Assembly: GCA_050180895.1 (NCBI GenBank)
Contig: JBFXDS010000007.1
Coordinates: 62,001-126,000, forward strand
DNA length: 64,000 bases
DNA from: JBGPEQ01 sp050180895
Lineage (GTDB): Bacteria > Pseudomonadota > Alphaproteobacteria > Dongiales > Dongiaceae
Direction of reading: 5' to 3'
The stretch's first letter is position 1. Every line of letters starts with the position of its first letter. A program made the translations under genes and the position numbers. Shown in pieces: positions 27,900 through 36,781 of this stretch. The notes below the pieces were generated by a model. That model was not told the origin of the DNA, did no database searches, and saw only the letters and a list, made by a program, of their open reading frames with translations.

Positions 27900-29432
27900 T
27901 CAGTTGGTGACCGAGACGGAACGGAAGTCCGGTATCTGGCTCGGTGCCGGGACGAAATCCTGGACGCGATCGCGCACGGCATAGTTGACCAAGAGCTGGA
28001 GTGGCCACATCGAAGGAGCCTCATCCCAAATGATCTGGTTGATCTCCTTGTAGATGGCAGCCCGCTTGTCCGGGTCGGTTTCGCTGCGGCCCTGTTGGAC
28101 GAGATCGTCGACGCGGGCGTTGCTGTAGCCGAGCCTCTTGTTGTTGGTTACGTACAGGCGCCCAATGCTCCACTCCGCATCGCCGGTATAGGCGAAGTTC
28201 GGGAACAGGGCCATGTCGAACTCGCTGGCTCTCAGCCGCTCATTCCACGTCGAATATTCGAGTTCCACAGGCTGCACATTTACACCGATCGCAGCCCAGT
28301 CGGAGATCATGGCGAAGGCGTAGGACAGGTTCTCGATATAGGTGGACGTCAGCATGATCGATGTGTTGAATCCGTCCGGATAGCCGGCTTCGGCCAGCAG
28401 GCGCCGCGCCTTCTCCGGGTCGTATTCATAGGGCGGCTGCTCGCTGTAGCCGCTGACGCTGGAGGTGACCGGACCTCTCGATTCCACCGCCGTGCCTTTC
28501 ATCAGCGTGTCCGCGATGAGCTTGGTGTTGACGGCGTGCCACATTGCCTTGCGTACACGCACATCCGCGAACGGATTTCGATCGGCCGGTCCACCGAGCA
28601 AGCGGTGGTCGACATTGTTGTTCATCCAGTTGCAATAGATCCCATAGGAAATTTCCGTCATTATGCGGATGCTGGGATCGTTCTCCAGAAGCTTCAGCTG
28701 GGAGCCCGGTAGCTGGACGACAATATCGATCTCGCCCGTCCTGAGGGCGGTCAGCTTCGCCGTCATCTCCGGTATCTCACGAAGAACGAGCTTCTCCACC
28801 TTCGGGACCGCGCCCCAGTAGTCCTCGTTGGCCAGCATGACCAGTGCATCATCCGGTCTGAAGCTCTCCACACGGAAGGGCCCGCTGCCGATGATGTTGC
28901 CGCCGGCGATGTATTTCGTTTCCTCGAAATGAGCGGCGGGAGCAGGGAACACCAGTGCGGCCGCATACAGCATCGTGGCGACCGGATTCTTCGTTACCAA
29001 CCTCAGAGTGTGGTCGTCGATCGCTTCTGCGCTCTCTAAAACGGTCCATAGCTGGGAGATTGAATAGCGCCCGTCCCGCAGCACCAATATGGTGGCAGCG
29101 ACATCGGCAGCGGTAACGGGTGTGCCGTCGTGAAATCGTGCGTTCTGACGGAGCTTGAAAATCCAGGTCAGTTCATCTGGCCGCTCCCAGCTTTCGGCAA
29201 GCCGAGGCACGAATTCTCCTTCAGGGGTAAGGTCAACCAGGGGATCGAAGATGTGACGAAGGGCGGTCACCGTCGACAGCACGGCCACGTCCTTCACCGG
29301 ATCAATGGGAGCCAGCTCTGTCTCCAGCGCAACGGTTAGGGTTCCCGCTGGCTGCGCCGCCGAAGGGACTGTGCCCAAAGCGGCTCCGACAAATAGGCAC
29401 AAAGCGGCCGAAATACCTGCTACTCTGATCAC
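27900..29432 (-). CDS. peptide/nickel-type ABC transporter substrate-binding protein (SBP family 5)
   Basis: 510 residues. A Sec signal peptide (about 1-26, hydrophobic core AALCLFVGAALG) sends it to the periplasm. The family pattern is visible: IDPVKDVAVLSTVTALRHIFDPLVDLTPEGEFVPRLAESWE near 44-85, then KLRQNARFHDGTPVTAADVAATI. The true ligand of such clusters may be peptides, opines, or other amino compounds. It is the first transporter gene after the GntR regulator and is preceded by AGAGGAGGAA. Confidence 0.94.
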   Translation of the reverse strand: MIRVAGISAALCLFVGAALGTVPSAAQPAGTLTVALETELAPIDPVKDVAVLSTVTALRHIFDPLVDLTPEGEFVPRLAESWERPDELTWIFKLRQNARFHDGTPVTAADVAATILVLRDGRYSISQLWTVLESAEAIDDHTLRLVTKNPVATMLYAAALVFPAPAAHFEETKYIAGGNIIGSGPFRVESFRPDDALVMLANEDYWGAVPKVEKLVLREIPEMTAKLTALRTGEIDIVVQLPGSQLKLLENDPSIRIMTEISYGIYCNWMNNNVDHRLLGGPADRNPFADVRVRKAMWHAVNTKLIADTLMKGTAVESRGPVTSSVSGYSEQPPYEYDPEKARRLLAEAGYPDGFNTSIMLTSTYIENLSYAFAMISDWAAIGVNVQPVELEYSTWNERLRASEFDMALFPNFAYTGDAEWSIGRLYVTNNKRLGYSNARVDDLVQQGRSETDPDKRAAIYKEINQIIWDEAPSMWPLQLLVNYAVRDRVQDFVPAPSQIPDFRSVSVTN

Positions 29433-29448
29433 GCCTTCCTCCTCTTGT

Positions 29449-29458
29449 AAGTATGCTT
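29449..29458. promoter_or_regulatory. candidate GntR operator upstream of the binding-protein gene
   Basis: AAGTATGCTT lies between gntR and the binding-protein gene. The same motif with one change (AAATATGCTT on the minus strand) lies at 30291-30300 just upstream of the gntR start, as expected for a regulator controlling itself and its operon. The pairing is visible; binding is inferred. Confidence 0.35.
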
Positions 29459-29464
29459 GCTTTT

Positions 29465-30268
29465 TTATTGATGGCTTGGTCGGTCTCTACGCGTCTCCCG
29501 ACCAGCAGAGCGAACCCGAACCGATCTCCGTTCGCTTCGTTCCTTTTCCGACTTCTCGGGCCGCACGGCTTGGCGTGCCTCGCCCAGAAGCAATGATTTG
29601 GAGATGGTGAGGTGATGCTTCATCGCGGCTTTTGCCTGCTCGGGCCGACCGGCCGCTATCGCATCGAATATCCTCTGGTGCTCGTCGATCGTTCGCTTCG
29701 TGCGATCCGGAAAGAGGCCGGAAAGGTGGCCCATCCGAATGAACATCGGCGAGTACATTTCCTTCCACAGCGCTTCGACGACGGCTGTCAGGATGGGAAT
29801 CTTGACCAGTCGCGACAACCGAATATGGAACAGCATATCGGCATTCAGCAGTTCAGTCGTATCCTTCGCCGCCGCAAGCTGCACCAAAGTCTCGTGCAGA
29901 AGCTCGAGTGATTCGGGCTCGGCAACGGAAGATGCTTCGAATGCTATCTCGGGCTCGATGATAAGCCGCGCGTCCGTCAGCTCCAGCGGACTTGCGCCGA
30001 CATTCTGAATGGACTTGGCGGCCGCGGCGGCGCTTTTGTTGGCCTTCACGAAAACGCCAGCTCCCGTGCGCACCTGCACCAAACCGGAAAGCTCGAGCGC
30101 GATCATGGCTTCCCGAACGGTTGGGCGACTCACCCCAAGCACCGCGGCCAACTCGCGCTCCGTAGGCAATCTGTCGCCAGCTTTGAAGACGCCGGCGTGG
30201 ATTTGATCGGCTATTTGCCGAGCGACGCTCTCATAGAGGCGTTGCGTGTGCACCAGATGGAAGACCAC
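29465..30268 (-). CDS. GntR family transcriptional regulator, FadR subfamily
   Basis: 267 residues from the GTG at 30268, preceded by GAGAGGGAG; a longer reading exists but lacks a ribosome binding site. The winged-helix domain (about 9-75) has RLYESVARQIADQIHAGVFKAGDRLPTERELAAVLGVSRPTVREAMIALELSGLVQVRTGAGVFV. A helical FCD effector domain follows (about 95-235), with the metal/ligand-type histidines expected in HIRLSRL and DEHQRIFDAI. It heads the peptide-transporter operon and probably responds to the imported compound or its product. Confidence 0.92.
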   Translation of the reverse strand: MVFHLVHTQRLYESVARQIADQIHAGVFKAGDRLPTERELAAVLGVSRPTVREAMIALELSGLVQVRTGAGVFVKANKSAAAAAKSIQNVGASPLELTDARLIIEPEIAFEASSVAEPESLELLHETLVQLAAAKDTTELLNADMLFHIRLSRLVKIPILTAVVEALWKEMYSPMFIRMGHLSGLFPDRTKRTIDEHQRIFDAIAAGRPEQAKAAMKHHLTISKSLLLGEARQAVRPEKSEKERSERRSVRVRSAGRETRRDRPSHQ

Positions 30269-30671
30269 GACACTCCCTCTCTTAACTGAAAAGCATATTT
30301 GGCTGGGCGGGGAATGTAAAGTGGCAAAGCGATCTGACCTCTTGACCACGACTGACCCGGCTGGGGCACCGGCGGCATGAGTCCGAGCAGGGCTCAGCAG
30401 CGGGCTATTTGCCGCAACTCGGCGAATGAGTCGGAAGCCAGCGCCGTATTCCACCGATCGTAGAGGACGCGCAGGAAGACACGTCCTGCCCGTCCTGCGA
30501 GGTCAGTCGCCGCCCTGTGGGCAGCAGAAGCGCCGCGCTGGTTCAACCGGAGCGTGACGATGCCTAAGCAACGTCAGCAACGACCTCAGCATGACACGGC
30601 TGCCCAGCCAACGGCCACCCCAGCCGGTAGTCGAATAGTCGGGGATGCGACCGGCCCGCTTGAACCGGCCT
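30269..30671. other. non-coding interval upstream of gntR
   Basis: Contains the putative second operator (30291-30300) and the gntR promoter region. Around 30399-30490 it shares degraded similarity with 21923-22050, suggesting that the duplicated unit was originally longer than the ~310-bp repeat. No gene is supported. Confidence 0.5.
30291..30300. promoter_or_regulatory. candidate GntR operator upstream of gntR
   Basis: AAGCATATTT on the plus strand (minus strand AAATATGCTT), 9 of 10 bases matching the site at 29449-29458. It lies 23 bp before the gntR start codon, a position that allows autoregulation. Confidence 0.35.
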
Positions 30672-30982
30672 GATCCGCTCAGTGGCTGCCGATGGCGGTG
30701 CGGCCCTCGTCGGTCAGCTTGCAGACCAGCCAGTCCGGCTTCAGCGGATTGGTGAACCAGGGCTCGGCCCAGCCCTGCTCGATGCAGCTGCGCACCGTGC
30801 GTTCGCTGATGCGCTGACCCCACTGATCGAACAGGGGCAGCTTGCCGCCGGGTTGTCCGACGCCCCGCCGCAGCCACTCGCGCTGCTGCGCGGTGGGGCG
30901 ATGGGCGCCGCGGAACTCGAGAATGAGCGCTTCCTGAAGCATTCCCAGATTTCCCGTTGTTATGTTGTTGTTTGCGGAACTC
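30672..30982. repeat. ~310-bp direct repeat, copy B
   Basis: Partner of 22085-22394 (same orientation, about 8.59 kb apart). This copy carries the uninterrupted reading frame. Relative to copy A it lacks the 7-base duplication and has 8 extra bases (within TATGTTGTTG near 30961). Confidence 0.9.
30679..30942 (-). CDS. small winged-helix-like protein, intact copy of the duplicated gene
   Basis: 87 residues starting MLQEALILEFRGAHRPTAQQ. The C-terminal half (RISERTVRSCIEQGWAEPWF then WLVCKLTDEGRTAIG) has the wing pattern of small MarR-like helix-turn-helix proteins. I do not recognise a named family. A broken copy lies at 22092-22362. There is no obvious partner gene in the same orientation. 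Confidence 0.6.
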   Translation of the reverse strand: MLQEALILEFRGAHRPTAQQREWLRRGVGQPGGKLPLFDQWGQRISERTVRSCIEQGWAEPWFTNPLKPDWLVCKLTDEGRTAIGSH

Positions 30983-31229
30983 TACTCACGATTAACGCGA
31001 AGGCAAGCGGCATGTTCCGCAAGGCCTCTGCGTCTACATGAAGAGAAAGAAGAAAAATTTGCAAAAACAATATATTATAAGATTATTCTCAGATAGTCCG
31101 GGCCACGTTCAGAGCGTTGGGTTATCGCCGTCCACTTGGCTGGCGGCGAGCGCGGAAGTCGTGGCACTATGGTAGTCCCTGCTGTCCGACGAGCGTCGGC
31201 GTCCCCGCCACAGGCCACGGAGTGAGACC
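30983..31229. other. AT-rich non-coding interval
   Basis: No gene supported. About 31020-31095 is strongly AT-rich (AAGAAGAAAAATTTGC, then ATATATTATAAGATTATTC), unlike the surrounding genome, and likely holds the right boundary of the accessory region and a promoter for the amidotransferase gene. Confidence 0.5.
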
Positions 31230-31961
31230 ATGCGCTTCCTCGTCTTCCAGCATATCGCCATCGAGCATCCCGGCATCTTCCGCGATTTCTTCGCCGAGGA
31301 CGGCATCGCCTGGGACGCGGTGGAGCTCGATGCGGGCGAGCCGATCCCGCCGTTCGACGGCTACGACGCGCTGTGGGTCATGGGCGGCCCGATGGACGTG
31401 TGGGAGGAGGACCGGCATCCCTGGCTCAAGGAGGAGCAGCGGGCGATCCGCCGGGCGGTGGAGAGCGGGATTCCTTATATGGGCGTGTGCCTGGGGCATC
31501 AGCTCCTGGGCGCGGCGCTCGGCGGCAGGGTTGGCAAGGCGGCGCAGGCCGAAGTCGGCATCCTCGATGTCGAGCTGACGGAGTCCGGCCGGCGCGATCC
31601 GCTGTTCGAGGACATCGCGCCGCGCTTCCAGGTGCTGCAATGGCACGGCGCCGAAGTGGCGGAGGCGCCGCCGGGCGCGTCCGTGCTGGCGCAATCGCCG
31701 CTCTGCGCGGTGCAGGCGATGCGCGTGGGACGCCACGCCTACGGCATGCAGTACCACACGGAGCTGACGCCGACGACGGTCGGCGAGTGGAGCCGCGTGC
31801 CGGCCTATGCCGCCGCCCTCGACCGGACCTTGGGGTCGGGCGCCTTGCCGCGGCTGGATGCCGACGCCAAGCGGCACATGCCGGCCTTCACCCGCGACTC
31901 CCGGCACCTCTACGACAACTTCATGAGAGCGACGGGGCTGCGCCAGAAGCTGGCGGCCTGA
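31230..31961 (+). CDS. class I glutamine amidotransferase-like protein
   Basis: 243 residues. The GATase nucleophile is Cys87 (YMGVCLGHQLLG) and the His/Glu pair is His176 and Glu178 (MQYHTEL), so the Cys-His-Glu triad is complete. It resembles free-standing GMP-synthase-like amidotransferases and gamma-glutamyl hydrolase-type proteins; no synthase domain is attached, so the acceptor is unknown. Eight bases separate it from the acetyltransferase gene, with which it is probably cotranscribed. Confidence 0.87.
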   Translation: MRFLVFQHIAIEHPGIFRDFFAEDGIAWDAVELDAGEPIPPFDGYDALWVMGGPMDVWEEDRHPWLKEEQRAIRRAVESGIPYMGVCLGHQLLGAALGGRVGKAAQAEVGILDVELTESGRRDPLFEDIAPRFQVLQWHGAEVAEAPPGASVLAQSPLCAVQAMRVGRHAYGMQYHTELTPTTVGEWSRVPAYAAALDRTLGSGALPRLDADAKRHMPAFTRDSRHLYDNFMRATGLRQKLAA

Positions 31962-31969
31962 GGGCAACC

Positions 31970-32692
31970 ATGACCGAATTGCCGGAAGAGGTCTGCCGGC
32001 GGCCGCTGTCGGACGCGCCGGTCGAGCCGCTGCCCTCCGGGCTGATCCCGGCGCGTGTCCGGCTCGATGGTAGCAGCGCCTGCGTCGAGCCCATCGATCC
32101 CGAGCGGCATGCGGCCGAGCTGTTTGCGGCCTCGCACGGCGTGCCCGGCGGCGAGGCGCTGTGGCGCTATCTGGCCTATGGTCCTTGGCCGACGGTCGAG
32201 GCCTTCCGCGGCTGGCTGCGCGAGTGCGCGGCGGCGCAGGATCCGATCTTCTATGCGATCCGCGCGCGCGGCGCCGGCGCGGCCTGCGGCATGGCGAGCT
32301 ATCTCAACATCGTGCCCCGCAACGGCAGCATCGAGATCGGCCATATCTGGCTGGCGCCGGCGCTGCAGCGCACGCGCGCCGCCACCGAGGCGCTGTTCCT
32401 GCTCATGCGCCACGCCATGGACGATCTGCGCTACCGCCGCCTGGAATGGAAATGCAACGCGCTGAACGAGGCCTCGCGGCGCGCGGCGCGGCGCCTGGGA
32501 TTCCGCTTCGAGGGCATCTTCCACCGGCACATGATCGTGCGCGGCCGCAACCGCGACACCGCTTGGTACTCGATCGTGGCGGAGGAGTGGCCGGCGGTGC
32601 GCGCCGACATCGCGGCCTGGCTGGCCGACGACAATTTCGACGCGGCCGGACGGCAGAAACGGGCGCTGAGCGCGATCGGCAAACCGCGCTGA
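31970..32692 (+). CDS. GNAT family N-acetyltransferase
   Basis: 240 residues from ATG at 31970. The RimJ/RimL-like acetyl-CoA fold is seen in IEIGHIWLAPALQRTRAATEALFLLMRHAMDDLRYRRLEWKCNALNEASRRAARRLGFRFEGIFH (about 122-185). The substrate may be an amino acid, peptide N-terminus or small amine. It ends one base before the stop of the convergent metY-like gene. Confidence 0.87.
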   Translation: MTELPEEVCRRPLSDAPVEPLPSGLIPARVRLDGSSACVEPIDPERHAAELFAASHGVPGGEALWRYLAYGPWPTVEAFRGWLRECAAAQDPIFYAIRARGAGAACGMASYLNIVPRNGSIEIGHIWLAPALQRTRAATEALFLLMRHAMDDLRYRRLEWKCNALNEASRRAARRLGFRFEGIFHRHMIVRGRNRDTAWYSIVAEEWPAVRADIAAWLADDNFDAAGRQKRALSAIGKPR

Positions 32693-34069
32693 TCAGCCGC
32701 GCGCCGCGGCCGCGAGCGCCTGGTCAAGGTCGCTGATGATGTCCTCGACGGTCTCGAGGCCGATGGAGAGGCGCACCACGTCCGGGCCGGCGCCGGCGGC
32801 GACGCGCTGGTGATCCGTCAGCTGACGATGCGTGGTCGACGCGGGATGGAGGATCAAGCTGCGCGTATCGCCGATGTTGGCGAGGTGCGAGAGAAGCTCG
32901 CAGCTCTCCACCACCTTCATGCCGGCCTCGTAGCCGCCTTTGACGCCGAAGGTGAACAGGCTGCCGCCGCGCCCGCCCAGATACTTGCGGGCCAACGCGT
33001 TGTAGCGACTCGACTCGAGGCCGGCATAGGACACCCAGCCGACCTGCGGATGGCCCTCGAGGAACGCGGCGACGGCGAGCGCATTGTCGCAGTGCCGCTG
33101 CATGCGCAGGGCCAGCGTCTCGATGCCCGTGAGGATCTGGAACGCGTTCATCGGCGCCAACGTGGGGCCGAGGTCGCGCAGGCCCACGGCCTTCATGTGC
33201 ATGACCATCGCCATGTCGCCGAAGGTCTCGTAGAAGCGGAGGCCGTGATAGGCGGGCTCCGGCGCGGTGAGGCCCTTGAACTTGTCGTTCTGTCCCCAGT
33301 CGAACTTGCCGGAATCGACGACCACGCCTCCCATGGAGTTGCCGTGGCCGCCCAGGAACTTGGTCATCGAGTGGATGACGATGTCGGCGCCCCAGGCGAT
33401 CGGCTGGCACAGGAACGGGGTGGCGAGCGTGCTGTCGACGATGAGGGGTATGCCGGCCTTGCGCGCCGTCTCCGCGATCGGCTCGATGTCGACGATGGTG
33501 CCGCTGGGATTGGCGGGGCTCTCGACGAAGATGGCCTTGCATTTCGGCGTCAGGGCGCGCGCGAAGTTCCGGGGGTCGTCGGGGTCGACGAAGATGACCT
33601 CCCAGCCGAACTTCTTGAAGGTCTTGTCGAACTGCGTGACGGAGCCGCCATAGAGCTTCTTCGAGGCAAGGAACTGATCGCCCGCCTCCATGAACGAGAA
33701 GAAGGCCAGGATCTGCGCCGCGTGGCCGGACGCGCAGGCCGTGGCGCCGCGGGCGTTCTCCAGGCTGGCGACCTTCTCCTCGAGCGCGGCCACCGTGGGG
33801 TTGGTGAGGCGCGAATAGATGTAGCCGAAGGTCGACAGATCGAACAGCGACGCCGCGTGATCGGCGTCGTCGAAGACATAGGCAATCGTCTGATAGATCG
33901 GCGTGATGCGCGCGCCGGTCGTCGGGTCGGGCGGCGTGCCGGCATGGATGGCGCGGGTCTCGAAGCCGGGATTCGCGCGCCAGTCGCGGCGCGCCGGGGC
34001 GGGCGCGTCCGCCTCCGCGGCGGGGGCGGGAGAGGGGGTGGTGCGGGGCTTGCGCGGCTTGTCGTTCAT
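32693..34069 (-). CDS. metY: O-acetylhomoserine (thiol)-lyase, Cys/Met metabolism PLP enzyme
   Basis: 458 residues from ATG at 34069; the first ~30 residues are an Ala/Pro-rich extension. PLP lysine Lys237 lies in HSMTKFLGGHGNSMGG, and the substrate/PLP motif YIYSRLTNPT is at about 83-92. Enzymes of this group join sulfide or methanethiol to O-acetylhomoserine. It overlaps the CoA-binding gene by ATGA and closes the minus-strand series that starts at the YcaO gene, so it could also supply or use sulfur in relation to YcaO-TfuA; that link is inference. Confidence 0.9.
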   Translation of the reverse strand: MNDKPRKPRTTPSPAPAAEADAPAPARRDWRANPGFETRAIHAGTPPDPTTGARITPIYQTIAYVFDDADHAASLFDLSTFGYIYSRLTNPTVAALEEKVASLENARGATACASGHAAQILAFFSFMEAGDQFLASKKLYGGSVTQFDKTFKKFGWEVIFVDPDDPRNFARALTPKCKAIFVESPANPSGTIVDIEPIAETARKAGIPLIVDSTLATPFLCQPIAWGADIVIHSMTKFLGGHGNSMGGVVVDSGKFDWGQNDKFKGLTAPEPAYHGLRFYETFGDMAMVMHMKAVGLRDLGPTLAPMNAFQILTGIETLALRMQRHCDNALAVAAFLEGHPQVGWVSYAGLESSRYNALARKYLGGRGGSLFTFGVKGGYEAGMKVVESCELLSHLANIGDTRSLILHPASTTHRQLTDHQRVAAGAGPDVVRLSIGLETVEDIISDLDQALAAAARG

Positions 34070-34569
34070 CGGATGGCCGGCCGGCGCCGCCTGCTGGAGA
34101 TGATGCGCGAGTTGAAGCCGCCCCAGCTCAGCTCGCCGTTGAGGCGGCCATACTCGATCTTCGGGCAGCGGTTCATGACGACGGTCAGCCCGGCCTTCTC
34201 CGCGCGGGCGGCGGCGGCATCGTTGCGCACGCCGAGCTGCATCCACACGACCTTGGCGCCGATGGCGACGGCCTCGTCGGCGATCGGCCCGGCGGCGTCG
34301 GAGTTGCGGAAGATGTCGACCATGTCGATGCGGCCGGTCTCCTTCTGCGGAATGTCGGAGAGGCGCGCATAGCAGGCCTCGCCGAGGATGCTCTTGCCGG
34401 CGGCGCGCGGGTTCACGGGAATGACGCGGTAACCCTTGCTCTGCAGGTACTTCATGGCGAAGGAGCTGGCCTTGTGCCAGTCGGGGCTGGCGCCGACCAT
34501 GGCGATGGTGCGCACGCCGCCCAGCACCTTGCGCAACTGGCCGTCGGTGTAGTGATCGTGATCGGTCAT
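34066..34569 (-). CDS. CoA-binding domain protein (YccU-like)
   Basis: 167 residues with a Rossmann-type CoA-binding domain: IAMVGASPDWHKASSFAMKYLQSKGYRVIPVNPRAAGKSILG (about 22-63) and VWMQLGVRNDAAAARAEKAGLTVVMNRCPKIEYGRL near the C-terminus. The biochemical role of the family is unclear. It is coupled to metY by a 4-base overlap; this pairing is common in Alphaproteobacteria. Confidence 0.88.
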   Translation of the reverse strand: MTDHDHYTDGQLRKVLGGVRTIAMVGASPDWHKASSFAMKYLQSKGYRVIPVNPRAAGKSILGEACYARLSDIPQKETGRIDMVDIFRNSDAAGPIADEAVAIGAKVVWMQLGVRNDAAAARAEKAGLTVVMNRCPKIEYGRLNGELSWGGFNSRIISSRRRRPAIR

Positions 34570-34580
34570 GTGCGCGGCGG

Positions 34581-35393
<813 letters not shown>

Positions 35394-35428
35394 GCTCGAA
35401 TCCGAGGGCAATTGGCGCCCCGTTTCTA

Positions 35429-36781
35429 TCACGAACCCTTCCAGGCCCGATAGCAGTACTCGCGCAGCGTGGCGCGCAGCAGGTCGTCCAGATCCGCATA
35501 GCCCAGACGCCGGGCCTGTTCTTCCGCATCGCCGGCGCCGGCCTCCTCGTCTTTCAGGTACCAGGCCAGCAACTCCGGCTGGGAGAGGCCGGCGTCGGCC
35601 AGGGTCGGCTCCTCCGCGCCGCGCGCGCGCAGGACGGCATGCTTCTCGGCGGCGCGCGATTGCAGGCGGGCGAAATCGGCGGCGAGACTCAACTCGTCGT
35701 TCAGGGCGTCGTCGACCTCCGCGCCGATCGCCTCGTCCAGCCGCTGTCGCCGCGACTCGTCGCCCATGAGCTGCATGAACGCGTCGCGGTCGAGGCCGCG
35801 CGCCCGCATCCAGGTCTCGAGCTCGTCCGGGGAACGGAACCCCATGCGCTTGCGGAAGCGCCGCGTCGCCTCCTGCAGCTCCGCCAGGGCGGGTTCCGCG
35901 CCGTCGCTGCGCGCCTGCCGTCGGGCCCAGGCCCGCAGCACGGCGTCGCGCCGCAGCCGGGCATAGAGGGCGGCGTCGAGCCGGAGCTCGTCGAAGATGC
36001 CGTTGCGCCATGCGCTGTCGACGGCGTTCCGGTCGCCGCCGGCATTTTCGACCGAACCGAACTGCCGTTCGACCGACTCCCAGAGCGTCGTGTGCTCGAA
36101 GATATAGGACACGGCCTTGGGCGCCGGCGCCGCGGCCTGCGCCTCGCCGATGGCGCGCAGCATGGCGATGGCGTCGAGCCGCTTCTGATTGATCTGGTTC
36201 GCCGGCAGCCACGCCTTGAGACGGGCAAGCTCCTCCGCGGGCAGCCGTCGCGCGGCGGCCTCGGCGAGCAGCCGCTCGTAGTTGCGCTGCTTGTAGTAGA
36301 GTGCCTTGGCGATGCCGATCAGCGCCTTGGCCGTCGTCGCCGACAGCACGCCGTCCTCCGCCGCCTTGCCGATGGTGGCGCGGATGTTGACCATGGCCTC
36401 GTTGAGCTGGACATAGCCCAGCTCCGGCGGGCCATGCACCACCGCCACCTCGTCGTCGTCTTCGAGCGTGCCGTCGCGATAGGCCTGGAAGATCGCGCCG
36501 ACGCCGACCATGCCGAAATCGGCCAGCTCCGCGGCGCGCAACGCCCCCATGCTGGAGGCGCCGAAGACATGGATGCCCTCCGCCATCGCCCACAGCACCT
36601 CCTTGTGCCAGACCGACGGCGTAGCCTCGAAGAAGCCGTCGATGATGCCGATGGCCCAGGGCCGCGTGCGCGCCGCCTTGTAGACGTCGCCGATGGCGGC
36701 CGGCGGCAGATACTCCGCCTTGAGGATTCCGGCGGCCTCGGCCGGGGGCAAGGTCGGCCCGGTGAAGATGCAGATCCTCAT
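35429..36781 (-). CDS. TfuA-like protein (partner of YcaO in backbone thioamidation)
   Basis: 450 residues. The N-terminal ~140 residues are a typical TfuA domain: IFTGPTLP, PPAAIGDVYKAA, AIGIIDGFFEATPSVWHKEVLWAM, FGASSMGALRAAEL, then YRDGTLEDDDEVAVVHGPPELGY. The remainder is a long helical Arg/Ala/Glu-rich extension of unclear role. In other systems (thioviridamide-type peptides, archaeal McrA) TfuA assists YcaO in replacing a backbone amide oxygen with sulfur. It overlaps the ycaO gene by 4 bases, so the two proteins are made in a fixed ratio. Confidence 0.9.
   Translation of the reverse strand: MRICIFTGPTLPPAEAAGILKAEYLPPAAIGDVYKAARTRPWAIGIIDGFFEATPSVWHKEVLWAMAEGIHVFGASSMGALRAAELADFGMVGVGAIFQAYRDGTLEDDDEVAVVHGPPELGYVQLNEAMVNIRATIGKAAEDGVLSATTAKALIGIAKALYYKQRNYERLLAEAAARRLPAEELARLKAWLPANQINQKRLDAIAMLRAIGEAQAAAPAPKAVSYIFEHTTLWESVERQFGSVENAGGDRNAVDSAWRNGIFDELRLDAALYARLRRDAVLRAWARRQARSDGAEPALAELQEATRRFRKRMGFRSPDELETWMRARGLDRDAFMQLMGDESRRQRLDEAIGAEVDDALNDELSLAADFARLQSRAAEKHAVLRARGAEEPTLADAGLSQPELLAWYLKDEEAGAGDAEEQARRLGYADLDDLLRATLREYCYRAWKGS

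Noticed and set aside
22085..30982. Insertion sequences or transposons explaining the 310-bp direct repeats
   Set aside because: No transposase gene or terminal inverted repeats were found in or beside the copies.
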